DNA of 64,000 nucleotides from Roseinatronobacter monicus (GCF_006716865.1 NZ_VFPT01000001.1:1421001-1485000), one strand, 5' to 3'; counted from the first letter of the stretch, positions 17,179 to 27,219 are shown. Translations and numbers: made by a program. The notes: generated from the letters alone by a model not told the origin.

Positions 17179-18537
17179 TCACCCAGCGCCAAAAACCTGC
17201 CCGACCACTTCTGCCAGATCGGGCATTTCTTTCAAAACAATTCCCGGTGTCGTGGCAGGTTTCAGAAGCCGGGGCGCAATAGCTGCGCAGAAACCAAGTT
17301 TTTGCGCCTCTTTCAACCTGTTTTCGGTCTGGTTGACCGGTCGCAACGCGCCAGACAGGCTTATTTCGCCGAAAACCACTGTATCCGCTGGCAGCGCGAT
17401 ATCTTCGCGCGCGGATAACAGCGCACAGGCGATGGCCAGATCAGCCGCCGGTTCATGCACACGGATGCCGCCCGCCACGTTCAAAAACACATCCATACCC
17501 GCAAACGGAATACCGCAACGCGCCTCTAGCACCGCCAGAATGGTGGACAGACGCGCAGAATCCAGCCCCACCACAGTGCGGCGCGGGGTGCCCAGCGTCG
17601 AGGGGGCGACCAGCGCCTGAATCTCTGTCAGCATGGGACGTGTGCCCTCAATGCCCGCAAACACGACCGAGCCGGGGGCAGGGGTGCCGCGCTCGGACAA
17701 AAACAGGGCCGAGGGGTTGGCGACTTCGGCCAGACCCGCGCCCGTCATCTCGAAAACGCCAATTTCATCGGCAGGGCCAAAGCGGTTTTTGACCGCGCGC
17801 AGAATGCGGAACTGGTGGCCGCGCTCGCCCTCAAAATACAGCACAGTATCGACCATATGTTCGACCACGCGCGGGCCTGCGATCTGGCCTTCTTTGGTGA
17901 CATGCCCCACCAGCACCACCGACACGCCGCGCCGTTTGGCAAAGCTGACCAGCTCATGCGCCGCCGCGCGCACCTGACTAACCGAACCCGGCGCCGAATC
18001 GACCGTATCCAGCCACATCGTCTGGATCGAATCGATCACCACCAGATCAGGGCGCTCGGCATCCAGCGTGGACAGAATATCGCGCAAGCTGGTTTCCGCC
18101 CCCAGTTGCACCTTGGCTTGCGACAGTCCCAGACGGGCGGCGCGCAACCGGACCTGCGCGGCGGCCTCCTCGCCCGAGATATACATGCATTTCAAACCGG
18201 AATTGGCAAAAGCGGCCACCGCTTGCAGCAACAGGGTGGATTTGCCGATACCCGGATCACCGCCCACCAGAATGGCCGATGCAGCCACCAGCCCGCCGCC
18301 CAGAACACGGTCCAACTCGGCCATGTTTGACGCGCTGCGCGGCGGCGGTGCCTCGGAATCGGCAAGGGTGCTTAGCGCAATGCTGCGCCCCTTGCCAAGC
18401 CGCGGTCCCGGACCGGCAGAGACGGGTTTTTCCTCAATAATGCTGTTCCACGCACCACATGCCTCGCAGCGCCCAGCCCATTTGCGATGGGTTGCGCCAC
18501 AGGCGGTGCACGAAAACTGAGGCAGAGCTTTGACCAT
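17179..18537 (-). CDS. radA: DNA repair protein RadA
   Basis: A 452-residue RecA-like helicase involved in recombination-intermediate branch migration. In order: N-terminal zinc finger (CTACG and CEACG, residues 10-27), Walker [11 protein letters not shown] near residue 88, the RadA-specific [11 protein letters not shown] near 250, and a C-terminal Lon-protease-like domain. Length is normal. It heads a minus-strand run radA-cvpA-purF-DUF1284. Confidence 0.95.
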   Translation of the reverse strand: MVKALPQFSCTACGATHRKWAGRCEACGAWNSIIEEKPVSAGPGPRLGKGRSIALSTLADSEAPPPRSASNMAELDRVLGGGLVAASAILVGGDPGIGKSTLLLQAVAAFANSGLKCMYISGEEAAAQVRLRAARLGLSQAKVQLGAETSLRDILSTLDAERPDLVVIDSIQTMWLDTVDSAPGSVSQVRAAAHELVSFAKRRGVSVVLVGHVTKEGQIAGPRVVEHMVDTVLYFEGERGHQFRILRAVKNRFGPADEIGVFEMTGAGLAEVANPSALFLSERGTPAPGSVVFAGIEGTRPMLTEIQALVAPSTLGTPRRTVVGLDSARLSTILAVLEARCGIPFAGMDVFLNVAGGIRVHEPAADLAIACALLSAREDIALPADTVVFGEISLSGALRPVNQTENRLKEAQKLGFCAAIAPRLLKPATTPGIVLKEMPDLAEVVGQVFGAG

Positions 18538-18671
18538 GGCGCGTTATCGCAATCGTCGCGCGCCATCGCAAGCACCATCGCGCGAAAGCGATTTCATGTG
18601 GCATTACCTTTCTTATGCGGACGAGGTTCTATATAATTCAATCAACCGATACGCGACGCAAGGAGGTTGCC

Positions 18672-19895
18672 ATGCCGCTCGACAAACCCGCCCTGAAGGC
18701 CAAGGACGCCCCCGATCTGGGCAAATTCCACTGGGAAGATGCCCTGCGACTGGAAAGCCAGTTGACCGAAGATGAACGCATGTTGCGCGATGCGGCGCAG
18801 ACCTTTGCGCAGACAGTCCTGCAACCGCGCGTGATTGCCGCCTATCGCAATGAGACTGCCGACCCGGGCCTGTTCCCCCTGATGGGCGAGGCGGGATTGC
18901 TGGGCGCAACCTTGCCCGAGGAATATGGCGGGCTGGGTGCGTCTTACGTCACTTACGGGCTGATCGCGCGCGAGATTGAACGTGTCGATTCCGGCTATCG
19001 GTCAATGATGTCGGTGCAGTCATCCTTGGTGATCTATCCGATCTATGCGTATGGCTCGGAAGAGCAGCGCCAGAAATATCTGCCGGGGCTGAGTTCCGGC
19101 GCATTGATTGGGTGCTTCGGGTTGACCGAACCCGATGCAGGCTCTGACCCCGCTGGCATGAAAACCCGCGCGGAGAAGACGGCGACCGGCTACAAGCTGA
19201 CGGGCGCGAAAATGTGGATATCAAACAGCCCCTTTGCCGATGTGTTTGTGATTTGGGCGAAATCTGACGCGCATGGCGGCAAGATCCGGGGCTTTGTGCT
19301 GGAAAAGGGCATGAAAGGCCTGTCGGCCCCCAAGATCGAGGGCAAACTGTCCTTGCGCGCCTCGACCACCGGCGAGATCGTGATGGACGGGGTCGAGGTC
19401 GGCGAAGACGCGCTTTTGCCGTATGTCGAGGGGCTGAAAGGGCCGTTTGGCTGTCTGAACCGCGCACGCTATGGGATCGCGTGGGGCGTGATGGGGGCGG
19501 CAGAATTTTGCTGGCACGCCGCGCGCCAATACGGACTGGACCGCAAGCAATTCGACAAACCGCTGGCGCAGACGCAGCTTTTCCAGAAGAAACTGGCCGA
19601 TATGCAGACCGAAATCACACTGGGCCTGCAAGCGGCGTTGCAAGTGGGCCGGCTGATGGATGACGCAGCCGGTGCCCCTGAAATGATCAGCCTGATCAAA
19701 CGCAACAATTGCGGCAAAGCGCTGGAGATTGCGCGCGTCGCGCGCGACATGCATGGCGGAAATGGCATTGCGGAGGAATATCAGGTGATGCGCCATATGC
19801 TTAATCTGGAGACTGTGAACACCTATGAAGGCACACATGATATTCATGCGCTGATCCTTGGGCGCGCACAAACCGGCTTGCAGGCATTTTTCTGA
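18672..19895 (+). CDS. gcdH: Glutaryl-CoA dehydrogenase
   Basis: A 407-residue flavin enzyme of the acyl-CoA dehydrogenase family, converting glutaryl-CoA to crotonyl-CoA and CO2 in lysine/tryptophan degradation. Motifs are [13 protein letters not shown] (FAD binding), the C-terminal [15 protein letters not shown] with the catalytic glutamate, and [15 protein letters not shown]. The start at 18672 is set by AAGGAGG 7 bases upstream. Its product crotonyl-CoA is the substrate of Ccr at the left edge, so the two can link lysine breakdown to assimilation. A TATAAT at 18632-18637 may be its -10 box. Confidence 0.93.
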   Translation: MPLDKPALKAKDAPDLGKFHWEDALRLESQLTEDERMLRDAAQTFAQTVLQPRVIAAYRNETADPGLFPLMGEAGLLGATLPEEYGGLGASYVTYGLIAREIERVDSGYRSMMSVQSSLVIYPIYAYGSEEQRQKYLPGLSSGALIGCFGLTEPDAGSDPAGMKTRAEKTATGYKLTGAKMWISNSPFADVFVIWAKSDAHGGKIRGFVLEKGMKGLSAPKIEGKLSLRASTTGEIVMDGVEVGEDALLPYVEGLKGPFGCLNRARYGIAWGVMGAAEFCWHAARQYGLDRKQFDKPLAQTQLFQKKLADMQTEITLGLQAALQVGRLMDDAAGAPEMISLIKRNNCGKALEIARVARDMHGGNGIAEEYQVMRHMLNLETVNTYEGTHDIHALILGRAQTGLQAFF

Positions 19896-19924
19896 TCAAA
19901 CTGGGCACAAGCGCAACAGGGTCA

Positions 19925-19953
19925 AACGTCGGGCTGACGCCCGGCGTTTTTTT
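19925..19953 (+). terminator. Rho-independent terminator of gcdH
   Basis: A 10-bp stem (19925-19934 with 19939-19948, one T-G pair, loop TGAC) is followed by a run of seven T. Confidence 0.85.
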
Positions 19954-20014
19954 GAGTATTTTTGGCAAGAAAATGATCAGAATGGAATTTTGGGGATTTG
20001 ACGGAAGATGAGAT

Positions 20015-20707
20015 ATGACTGATCGGCTGCCCGCGCATCAGATTGCCTATTGCAGATTGCGGGACATGGTCTTGTTTGGCGAGCTTGCCCCCGGCGCTGC
20101 GGTGACGATTGAGGGGTTGGTACGCCAGCTTGGGCTGGGAATGACACCCGTGCGCGAGGCGATCCGTAGGCTGATCGCGGAAGGGGCGTTGCAGTTGCAG
20201 GGCAACCGGCGCGTCTGTGTGCCGCGTCTTGATCTGCGTGCGCTTGAAGATCTGGGATATGCGCGTGAAGCGGTGGAAGTCAGACTGGCGGTGCAGGCGC
20301 TGGCGCATTGCAACCCCGATGTGGTGGCAGAGTTGCGTGCGATTGATGCCCGCCTTGATGCCGCAATCGCGCGCGGCGACATCGCGGCCTATCTGCGCGA
20401 GAACCACGGGTTTCATTTCACACTCTACGCATGCGCCGGATCGCAGGTTCTGGAAGCGGTGGCGGCGTCACTCTGGTTGCGGTTCGGCCCCTCGTTGCGT
20501 GTTGTGTGCCTTGGGCCAGAGGGGGTAGGGGCGCGCGGGGCGCATGGCGCGGCGCTGCACCAGCCCGACAACCATAAACGCGCCCTTGCCGCACTGGACG
20601 CGCGCGACACGGTGGCCCTGTCTGCCGCGATTTCTGCCGATATCGCGCAAGGTGTCGCCAATATTCGTGCAGGGCTAGAGGCGGGGGTGTTCGGGGTCGC
20701 GCAATAA
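20015..20707 (+). CDS. GntR-family (FadR/FCD) transcriptional regulator
   Basis: A 230-residue regulator. The N-terminal winged helix contains GLGMTPVREAIRRLIAEGAL (about residues 44-63). The C-terminal all-helical FCD ligand domain contains FHFTLYACAG and a histidine pattern (His133, later His) typical of metal-assisted carboxylate binding. It precedes the aminotransferase gene in the same direction by 76 bases and probably regulates the polyamine genes around it. The effector is unknown. Confidence 0.88.
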   Translation: MTDRLPAHQIAYCRLRDMVLFGELAPGAAVTIEGLVRQLGLGMTPVREAIRRLIAEGALQLQGNRRVCVPRLDLRALEDLGYAREAVEVRLAVQALAHCNPDVVAELRAIDARLDAAIARGDIAAYLRENHGFHFTLYACAGSQVLEAVAASLWLRFGPSLRVVCLGPEGVGARGAHGAALHQPDNHKRALAALDARDTVALSAAISADIAQGVANIRAGLEAGVFGVAQ

Positions 20708-20783
20708 TTTGATCAAATTGCTTGACGCGGCACAGGCACAGAGTATCCTGTCTTGGACATCGAAATTTACAGGGTATCCACTT

Positions 20784-22178
20784 ATGACGCTGACCAATGT
20801 TTTGCCCACGGCCGAGTTGCAGGCGCTGGACGCCGCCCATCATATGCACCCGTTCACGGCGAACGGGGCCTTGGGCAAGAAGGGGGCGCGCATCATCACC
20901 CGCGCCAAGGGCGTGCGCCTGACCGACAGCGATGGGGCCGAGCTGATTGACGGGATGGCCGGGCTGTGGTGTGTCAATATCGGCTATGGGCGCGAAGAAC
21001 TGGCCGAGGCGGCAGCGCGCCAGATGCGCGAGCTGCCCTATTACAACACCTTCTTCCAGACCAGCCATGTGCCTGCATTGACGCTGGCGGCCAAACTGGC
21101 CGAACTGGCACCGGGCGATCTGAACCATGTGTTCTTTGCCGGATCAGGGTCCGAGGCGAATGACACCAATATCCGCATGGTGCGCCAGTATTGGGATCTG
21201 AAAGGCCAGCCAGAGCGCCGCACCATCATTGCGCGGATTAACGGCTATCACGGCTCGACCATGGGCGGGGGCAGCCTTGGGGGGATGGCGGGAATGCACG
21301 CGCAAGGCGGGCTGCCCATTCCCGGCATCGTGCATATTGACCAGCCCTATTGGTATGGCGAAGGCGCCGAGATGACGCCAGAGGCGTTTGGGCTGGCGCG
21401 TGCCCGGCAGCTGGAAGAGAAAATCCTTGAACTGGGCGCAGAGAATGTCGCCGCCTTCATCGCAGAACCCGTGCAGGGCGCAGGCGGTGTGATTATCCCG
21501 CCTGAGAGTTACTGGCCTGAAATCCAGCGGATCGTGGACAAATACGGCATCCTGCTGATCGCGGATGAGGTAATCACCGGTTTTGGCCGTCTTGGCCATT
21601 GGTTCGGCTCGCAAAGCTATGGCATCCGGCCCCATATTATGACCATCGCCAAAGGGCTTTCCTCCGGCTACCAGCCCATCGGCGGCTCGATCGTCTGTGA
21701 CGAGATTGCCCATACGATTGCGCAGGATGAGTTTAACCACGGATATACCTATTCCGGCCATCCGGTTGCAGCAGCCGTCGCGCTGGAGAACCTGCGCATC
21801 TTGCAAGAAGAGGGGATCATCGAGCGCGTGCACGAGGAAACAGCCCCGTATCTGGCGAAAGTCTGGGGCGCATTGGCTGATCACCCGCTTGTGGGCGAGG
21901 CCGTGTCGCGCGGCATGATGGCCAGCCTTGCGCTGACGCCTGACAAGGCGCGGCGCGCGCGTTTCGCCTCCGAGCCGGGAACGGTGGGCTTGATCGCGCG
22001 GGAATATTCCTTTGACAACAATCTGGTCATGCGCCATGTCGGGGATCGTATGATTATCGCACCACCGCTGGTCATCACCCTTGAGGATATTGATGCCCTG
22101 ATCGTGCGGGTTCGCAAGACGCTGGATCAGACGCATGATCATCTGACGCGTGCGGGATTGCTGCGCGCGGCTGCCTGA
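20784..22178 (+). CDS. Class III aminotransferase, probably putrescine/diamine-pyruvate type
   Basis: A 464-residue PLP enzyme. Seen: MHPFTANGALGKKGARII, FAGSGSEANDTNIRMVRQYW, EPVQGAGGVIIPP, LLIADEVITGFGR and the PLP lysine in TIAKGLSSGYQPIGG. These resemble SpuC-like putrescine/spermidine-pyruvate aminotransferases. The neighbouring PuuB-like oxidase and agmatinase support a polyamine substrate, but other amines cannot be excluded. The start at 20784 is the conserved one; a longer in-frame extension lacks family similarity. Confidence 0.85.
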   Translation: MTLTNVLPTAELQALDAAHHMHPFTANGALGKKGARIITRAKGVRLTDSDGAELIDGMAGLWCVNIGYGREELAEAAARQMRELPYYNTFFQTSHVPALTLAAKLAELAPGDLNHVFFAGSGSEANDTNIRMVRQYWDLKGQPERRTIIARINGYHGSTMGGGSLGGMAGMHAQGGLPIPGIVHIDQPYWYGEGAEMTPEAFGLARARQLEEKILELGAENVAAFIAEPVQGAGGVIIPPESYWPEIQRIVDKYGILLIADEVITGFGRLGHWFGSQSYGIRPHIMTIAKGLSSGYQPIGGSIVCDEIAHTIAQDEFNHGYTYSGHPVAAAVALENLRILQEEGIIERVHEETAPYLAKVWGALADHPLVGEAVSRGMMASLALTPDKARRARFASEPGTVGLIAREYSFDNNLVMRHVGDRMIIAPPLVITLEDIDALIVRVRKTLDQTHDHLTRAGLLRAAA

Positions 22179-22183
22179 CTGCA

Positions 22184-23503
22184 CTAGTCATGCCGCTGCA
22201 ATGGCCCGTCCATAACCCCGGCCACTGCCATTGCAGCCGCAAGCGCCCATTTGCGCGGCGCGATGAAACGGGGCGGCGGCTTGCGTGTGATATGCGGGGG
22301 GGCATCGCGGGCACCCATCATGCCACGCGCTGCACACCGCCCCCCTTCAGAGGCGGCGGCCACACCATTGCCATGCCAGCCAAGGGCCACCCAAAGGCCC
22401 TTCGCCCCCTCAACAGGGCCAATATAGGGCGCAAGCGACGCCGTCAGGCAGACCAGCCCATTCCAGCTATAGGCGGTTTCAACCTGTCGGAATTGCGGAA
22501 AAATCAGCTCAAACTCGGCGCGCGCGCGCTGTTTGAAACGGGCCACAGAGTGCGCCTGAAACGACAGGCCCCCACGCGCGCCGAACATCAACCGGTTGTC
22601 CGGCAACAGGCGGAAGTAATGCAGCAGATAGCGGTCGTCATAGGCCATCAGCGACCGGTTCCAGCCCTGTGCGTCCAACTCGGCGGCGGTGAGGGGGCGT
22701 GTGACCATGACGTTCGAGATGGCGGGAAGGATGCGCCGGTGCAGCCACGGGACGAGGCTTTCGTCACTATAGCCATTGGTTGCAATCAAGACCTGCCGCG
22801 CGATGACAGCGCCGGTAGCGGTGCGCAAACGCCAGCCATCACCATGCGGCACTATCTCGGTGACGCGACTGTCGCCTTGCACGCGCACCCCTGCGGCCTG
22901 CGCAGCACGTGCCAGCCCTGTGACATAGGCATAGGGGTGCAAGCCAAAGCCGCAAGGAACATAGCGCGCGCCCAGATATGCGGCGGTGTTCAGGCCTTGG
23001 GCGCGCAATTCCGCCCGGTCCAGCAGCGCGCCGCCCTCTGGCACAGGGGCCGCCTGCATACGGGCCCAACTGCGCGGGCTGGCCGCAAGGGCCAATTCGC
23101 CGGGCTCGGTCGTCTGTGCGTCGATCCTGTAGCGTGTCAGATTGTCCTGCACGCGTGCAATGGCGCGGGCCTCGAACCTGTCCCAGTCTTGCGCGGCCTC
23201 GCGCCCAAAGCACCGCGTGATCTGGTCCGCATCCAGCCGCGCGCCGCCTTGACAGCAAAACCCGCCATTGCGCCCCGATGCGCCCCAACCGGGTTGCGCG
23301 GCGTCCAACACGACGACATTGGTGCCATGCCGCTCGACCAGTTCCAGTGCGGCATTCAGACCGGCATAGCCCGCGCCGATAATCGCCACCTGCGCCTGTG
23401 TTTCCCCTTGCAGCGGCGGGCAGGCGGGCAGGGGCAGGCACGACGCGCGCCAGTAGCTGTCGGGCCATTCGTTCGGATCGTAGCCACTCGGCTCATACAG
23501 CAT
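22184..23503 (-). CDS. FAD-dependent amine oxidoreductase (PuuB / gamma-glutamylputrescine oxidase-like)
   Basis: A 439-residue DAO-family flavoprotein. It begins MLYEPSGYD, has an FAD-binding GAGYAGLNAAL near residue 42, the PuuB-type GWGASGRNGGFCCQGGARLD near 70, and a C-terminal GLWVALGWHGNGVA FAD contact. It probably oxidises a polyamine or its gamma-glutamyl derivative to the aldehyde. It is convergent with the aminotransferase (5-base gap) and divergent from agmatinase (58 bases), giving a compact polyamine locus. Confidence 0.85.
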   Translation of the reverse strand: MLYEPSGYDPNEWPDSYWRASCLPLPACPPLQGETQAQVAIIGAGYAGLNAALELVERHGTNVVVLDAAQPGWGASGRNGGFCCQGGARLDADQITRCFGREAAQDWDRFEARAIARVQDNLTRYRIDAQTTEPGELALAASPRSWARMQAAPVPEGGALLDRAELRAQGLNTAAYLGARYVPCGFGLHPYAYVTGLARAAQAAGVRVQGDSRVTEIVPHGDGWRLRTATGAVIARQVLIATNGYSDESLVPWLHRRILPAISNVMVTRPLTAAELDAQGWNRSLMAYDDRYLLHYFRLLPDNRLMFGARGGLSFQAHSVARFKQRARAEFELIFPQFRQVETAYSWNGLVCLTASLAPYIGPVEGAKGLWVALGWHGNGVAAASEGGRCAARGMMGARDAPPHITRKPPPRFIAPRKWALAAAMAVAGVMDGPLQRHD

Positions 23504-23561
23504 TGTTTTGCCCCTGATGTTCCGGCGAAACATAGGCCAATTCAGCATGGAGGAAAACCGC

Positions 23562-24536
23562 ATGGCATTCGGTAAGCCGGGCATCGAGGTGGACAGCGCA
23601 TTCACGCGCCCCGACCTGCGCGGGCTGTCCTTTGAAAACACCTTTGGCGGGGCGACAAGCTTTTTGCGCCGCAGCTACAACAAGGTGTTGCGCAGCGTTG
23701 ATCTGGCGGTGACCGGCGTGCCTTTTGATCAGGCCACATCGCACCGGCCCGGCACAAGATTGGGGCCGCGCGCTCTCCGCGAGGCCAGCAGCCTGCAACC
23801 CTGCTATCCGCCCTATGGTTGGGGGTTTGATCCGCTGACAGAGTTCGACATCATTGATTATGGTGATCTGGCCTTTGATTTTGCCCGCATTCAGGATTTC
23901 CCTGAAACATTGCGCGCCCATATTGCCACGATCCTTGGGGCAGGGGCCGGCACGCTGGTTCTGGGGGGTGATCACTACATCACACTGCCCATCCTGCGGG
24001 CCTATGCCGCGAAATTCGGCCCGCTGAGTGTGATCCAGTTCGACGCGCATTCCGACCTGTGGCCCGATGATGACCCCGCGCGCATTGACCACGGCACGAT
24101 GATGTACAAGGCCGTGCGCGAGGGTTTGGTCGCGCCAGAAACCTCGGTGCAGGTTGGTATTCGCACTGAATGCGCGGATTATCTGGGGCTGAGCGTGATC
24201 GACGCGTTCGAGGTTCATGACATCGGCCCCAAAGCCGTGGCCGCAAAACTGCACGAGATCGTGGGGCGGACGCCTTGCTATCTCAGCTTCGACATTGATG
24301 CGCTTGATCCGGCTTTTGCGCCCGGCACCGGCACGCCTGTCTGGAATGGCTTGACCCCCAATCAGGTGGCAGTCATCCTGCGCCAACTTTCAGGGGTCAA
24401 TATGAAAGGCGGCGATGTGGTTGAAGTGTCGCCCGGTCATGATCCGACGGGCGTCACGGCGATCATGGGCGCGCATGTCGGGATGGAATTGATCTGCCTC
24501 TATTGTCGGGGCTTACAGGAAAAGGGCGGTGCATGA
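23562..24536 (+). CDS. speB: Agmatinase (ureohydrolase)
   Basis: A 324-residue manganese ureohydrolase, expected to split agmatine into putrescine and urea. The metal-binding motifs are complete: GGDHYITLP, DAHSDLWPDDD and SFDIDALDPAFAPGTGTP. The start at 23562 follows GGAGG. It shares a 58-base divergent promoter region with the FAD oxidase, and overlaps the next gene by 4 bases (ATGA). Guanidinobutyrase or another guanidino-acid hydrolase is a possible alternative specificity. Confidence 0.9.
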   Translation: MAFGKPGIEVDSAFTRPDLRGLSFENTFGGATSFLRRSYNKVLRSVDLAVTGVPFDQATSHRPGTRLGPRALREASSLQPCYPPYGWGFDPLTEFDIIDYGDLAFDFARIQDFPETLRAHIATILGAGAGTLVLGGDHYITLPILRAYAAKFGPLSVIQFDAHSDLWPDDDPARIDHGTMMYKAVREGLVAPETSVQVGIRTECADYLGLSVIDAFEVHDIGPKAVAAKLHEIVGRTPCYLSFDIDALDPAFAPGTGTPVWNGLTPNQVAVILRQLSGVNMKGGDVVEVSPGHDPTGVTAIMGAHVGMELICLYCRGLQEKGGA

Positions 24537-24997
24537 TCAAACTTATACTTCTGGGGGCTGTCTTTGTGGCGGTGGCCGTTGCGGCCTATATCCGGCTTGC
24601 CCCGTCTGACCCCGCGCGCTGGCACGAAGACCCGCGCCTTGTGTCGCGCCCCACCACGCCGAATTTTCACCTGATCCGCATGGTCGGCGGCGATGCCATG
24701 CCACAAGTGTTTCAGATGGCCCCTGACGCGCTGGCCGCACGGCTGGATGAGGTGGCGCGCGCAGATGGTGCCACGCTGCTGGCAGGCTCGGTGCAATCGG
24801 GCCACATGACCTATGTGACACGCACCCCGTGGATGGGCTATCCCGATTACACCTCGGTCCTGATTGAGCCGGCGGGCGCGGGCGCGATGCTGCTGGCATT
24901 CGCACGCGCGCGCTTCGGGCGCTCCGACCTTGGCAACAATCGCGCACGGCTGGAGCGTTGGATCGCGCAGTTGGACCGCCCCGCCCTTACCGACTAA
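24533..24997 (+). CDS. DUF1499 family protein
   Basis: A 154-residue protein with one N-terminal membrane segment (residues 2-22) followed by a DUF1499 domain. Recognisable parts are the N-P-F-like segment PTTPNFHLI, the TRTPWMGYPDYTSV strand and SDLGNNRARLERWI. The function is unknown. It is coupled to agmatinase by a 4-base overlap and converges with the SH3 gene, overlapping it by 11 bases. Confidence 0.8.
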   Translation: MIKLILLGAVFVAVAVAAYIRLAPSDPARWHEDPRLVSRPTTPNFHLIRMVGGDAMPQVFQMAPDALAARLDEVARADGATLLAGSVQSGHMTYVTRTPWMGYPDYTSVLIEPAGAGAMLLAFARARFGRSDLGNNRARLERWIAQLDRPALTD

Positions 24998-25595
24998 GCG
25001 TACAGCACCCGCTCAGCAGGGGGGCATCGGGCGCGGTCATCAGACTGATCGCCAGCCCGAATTGCAGATCACTCATTCCGTCATTGCAGCTTGCGGGGTA
25101 GATGAAAGCTGTCGCTTGTCCCCCGTTGCCGCCCATATGCACCATGCGCCGCAAATCATCGGCTATGCCGCTATCCTGCGCAATCCAGATCGGCATGTCC
25201 TGACCGGGCGCATCGGGCGTGTCGAAATGCAGCGCGCCGCCGATATTCGAGGCCGACCAGAACGGCTCGGTCCCAGTGCAGAACAGGTCATTTGGCAGGT
25301 TGTAATTGTCAATATGCACCCCGCGCTCGGCCATATAGCGCAGATTGACCCAGCCCGACCCCTCGCCGCTGTTCACGCGCCCCCAAGTGCCTGCGTCATT
25401 AGTGGCCACAACTTCGACGTTCTGCGCGTCATGGGCCAATGTGCCGATGATCTCTGCACCCGCAGACGGCTCTGCGCGGATATTCAGCGCGTCATCGGCC
25501 GCAACATCGTGCACATCATAAAGCTGCGGCATGGGTTGCGCCTGCGCCGCAATTACGGTTGCACCAAGAATAATCATAGCCAGAAATCCGCGCAT
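24987..25595 (-). CDS. Exported SH3-domain protein
   Basis: A 202-residue protein with a signal peptide (MRGFLAMIILGATVIAAQA, cleavage likely after AQA). A bacterial SH3 domain (DALNIRAEPSAGAEIIGTL to GWVNLRYM, about residues 35-90) follows. The C-terminal half has three cysteines and a segment LFCTGTEPFWS resembling the COG3650/DUF-type domain of periplasmic proteins. A cell-envelope role is likely. The start at 25595 follows AGGAGGGGG. Confidence 0.78.
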   Translation of the reverse strand: MRGFLAMIILGATVIAAQAQPMPQLYDVHDVAADDALNIRAEPSAGAEIIGTLAHDAQNVEVVATNDAGTWGRVNSGEGSGWVNLRYMAERGVHIDNYNLPNDLFCTGTEPFWSASNIGGALHFDTPDAPGQDMPIWIAQDSGIADDLRRMVHMGGNGGQATAFIYPASCNDGMSDLQFGLAISLMTAPDAPLLSGCCTLSR

Positions 25596-25677
25596 CGGCC
25601 CCCTCCTGAAAATAGAAAATTTTTGCAACGATAGGCCGGAGTGGGCAGCCCTGCCAAGATTTTCTGCGCGATACGGA

Positions 25678-26154
25678 TCAGCTTTTCGTGTGCTCCAGCG
25701 GCATTTCGGTGGTGAACTTGATCTCCTCCATCGACAAAAGGGCTGTCACATTGTGAATCGTCACTTCCGAGATCAGCGCCTGATAGAACCGGTCATACGC
25801 GCGGGCATTGGGTACGCGCACTTTCAGGATGTAGTCGATGTCACCGGCTAGCCTGTGCGCCTCCATCACTTCGGGGCGGGCGCGAACGGCTTGCAAAAAC
25901 CGCGCCTGCCAGTCGGCCTCATGCGCCGAGGTGCGCACCAGAACAAAGAAACACGCCTCCAGCCCCAACGCCTCTGGGTCCAGCAGCACAGTGTCGCGGA
26001 CAATGATGCCCGCCTTGCGCAGCTTGCGGATGCGATTCCAGACAGGGGTCTTGCTGGAACTCACTTTGCGCGCAATATCATCCAAGGACTGGCTTGCATC
26101 TTGCTGCAACTCGGTCAGAATACGGCGATCCAATTCGTCCAGATCCAGCGGCAT
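25678..26154 (-). CDS. Lrp/AsnC-family transcriptional regulator
   Basis: A 158-residue Lrp-type regulator. The N-terminal HTH (LDELDRRILTELQQDASQSL to TPVWNRIRKLRKAGII) is followed by a RAM ligand domain with GDIDYILKVRV near residue 110. The start at 26154 has AGGAAGG upstream. It is divergent from the ferredoxin-NADP reductase gene. An inverted repeat 26 bases upstream of its start is a candidate autoregulatory site. The ligand amino acid is unknown. Confidence 0.9.
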   Translation of the reverse strand: MPLDLDELDRRILTELQQDASQSLDDIARKVSSSKTPVWNRIRKLRKAGIIVRDTVLLDPEALGLEACFFVLVRTSAHEADWQARFLQAVRARPEVMEAHRLAGDIDYILKVRVPNARAYDRFYQALISEVTIHNVTALLSMEEIKFTTEMPLEHTKS

Positions 26155-26179
26155 AAGTCGATTCCTTCCTGTAGAACGC

Positions 26180-26199
26180 AATTATTCTAGAAAATAATT
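26180..26199. promoter_or_regulatory. AT-rich inverted repeat upstream of the Lrp gene
   Basis: AATTATT-CTAGAA-AATAATT is a 7-bp perfect inverted repeat with a 6-base centre, typical in form of Lrp/AsnC sites. It starts 26 bases upstream of the Lrp start codon within the 223-base divergent region shared with the reductase gene. Confidence 0.45.
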
Positions 26200-26377
26200 C
26201 CGAATAAAGCAAGATTGGACTGTAATTCGCGGAATTATATTTTACACAACCGCCAATGCGTTTAAAGCGCGAACTTGATTTTGATGTGAATCAAGGCGTA
26301 AACAGACCACGAGCGATAGCGAAGTCCACATGCCGCGTGCAGGATGGCGCGCCATCTTCCAAGTGAAAGCAAAACCG

Positions 26378-27187
26378 ATGACCGAACACAGCGCAATCTC
26401 GCCCAAGCCGATCCCCACCTTGCCAGATGCCCAGACCGTGACATCCGTGACCCATTACACCGATCACCTCTTCGCATTCCGGTGCACGCGGCCACGGTCC
26501 TTGCGGTTCCGCTCTGGCGAGTTTGTGATGATCGGGCTGTTGGGCGAGAATGGAAAGCCGCTGTTGCGGGCTTATTCCATCGCCTCGCCCTCTTGGGATG
26601 AAGAACTGGAATTCTATTCGATCAAGGTGCCTGATGGCCCCCTGACATCGCGCTTGCAGCATATCCAGCCGGGTGATCCGATCATTCTGCGCCCCAAACC
26701 CGTGGGAACACTGGTGCTTGATGCACTGCTGCCGGGACGGCGGCTGTGGATGCTGGCGACGGGCACCGGCATTGCGCCCTTTGCGTCCTTGCTGCGCGAC
26801 CCCGAGACATGGGAGAAATTCGATCAGGTCATCGTAATGCATACCTGCCGCGAAGTGGCCGAACTGCCCTATGGCCGCGACCTGATCGAGGCTTTGCCAC
26901 ATGACCCGCTGATTGGCGAATTTGTGGGCGACAAGCTGCTCTACTACCCGACAACCACGCGCGAGCAGAGCGCGCAGATGGGGCGGGTGACCGACAACCT
27001 GTCTTCGGGCAAGGTGTTTGCGGATCTGGGTATTCCCCCGCTTGATCCGGTTGTGGATCGCGCCATGGTCTGCGGCTCTTTGGCCTTCAACCTTGATATC
27101 AAGAAAATTCTGGAAGAGGCTGGCCTCCATGAGGGTGCGAACTCTGCCCCTGCGCAATATGTGGTCGAGAAAGCGTTTGTCGACTGA
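26378..27187 (+). CDS. fpr: Ferredoxin-NADP+ reductase
   Basis: A 269-residue FAD enzyme exchanging electrons between NADPH and ferredoxin or flavodoxin. Seen: FRSGEFVMIGL and the FAD motif RAYSIASP (about residues 58-65), NADP-binding LATGTGIAPFASLLRDP, and the C-terminal YVVEKAFVD, where the aromatic-free alphaproteobacterial tail is usual. The start at 26378 matches family N-termini as I recall them, although the ribosome-binding site is weak. In Rhodobacter this enzyme supports oxidative-stress responses. Confidence 0.93.
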   Translation: MTEHSAISPKPIPTLPDAQTVTSVTHYTDHLFAFRCTRPRSLRFRSGEFVMIGLLGENGKPLLRAYSIASPSWDEELEFYSIKVPDGPLTSRLQHIQPGDPIILRPKPVGTLVLDALLPGRRLWMLATGTGIAPFASLLRDPETWEKFDQVIVMHTCREVAELPYGRDLIEALPHDPLIGEFVGDKLLYYPTTTREQSAQMGRVTDNLSSGKVFADLGIPPLDPVVDRAMVCGSLAFNLDIKKILEEAGLHEGANSAPAQYVVEKAFVD

Positions 27188-27219
27188 TCTGTAAGGTCAT
27201 TTTCTTGCTAAAAATACTC

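Noticed and set aside
22190..23500. Long plus-strand frame opposite the FAD oxidase gene
   Set aside because: It is antisense to a gene with a clear FAD-binding motif, is Arg/Pro/Ala-rich, and has no domain similarity.
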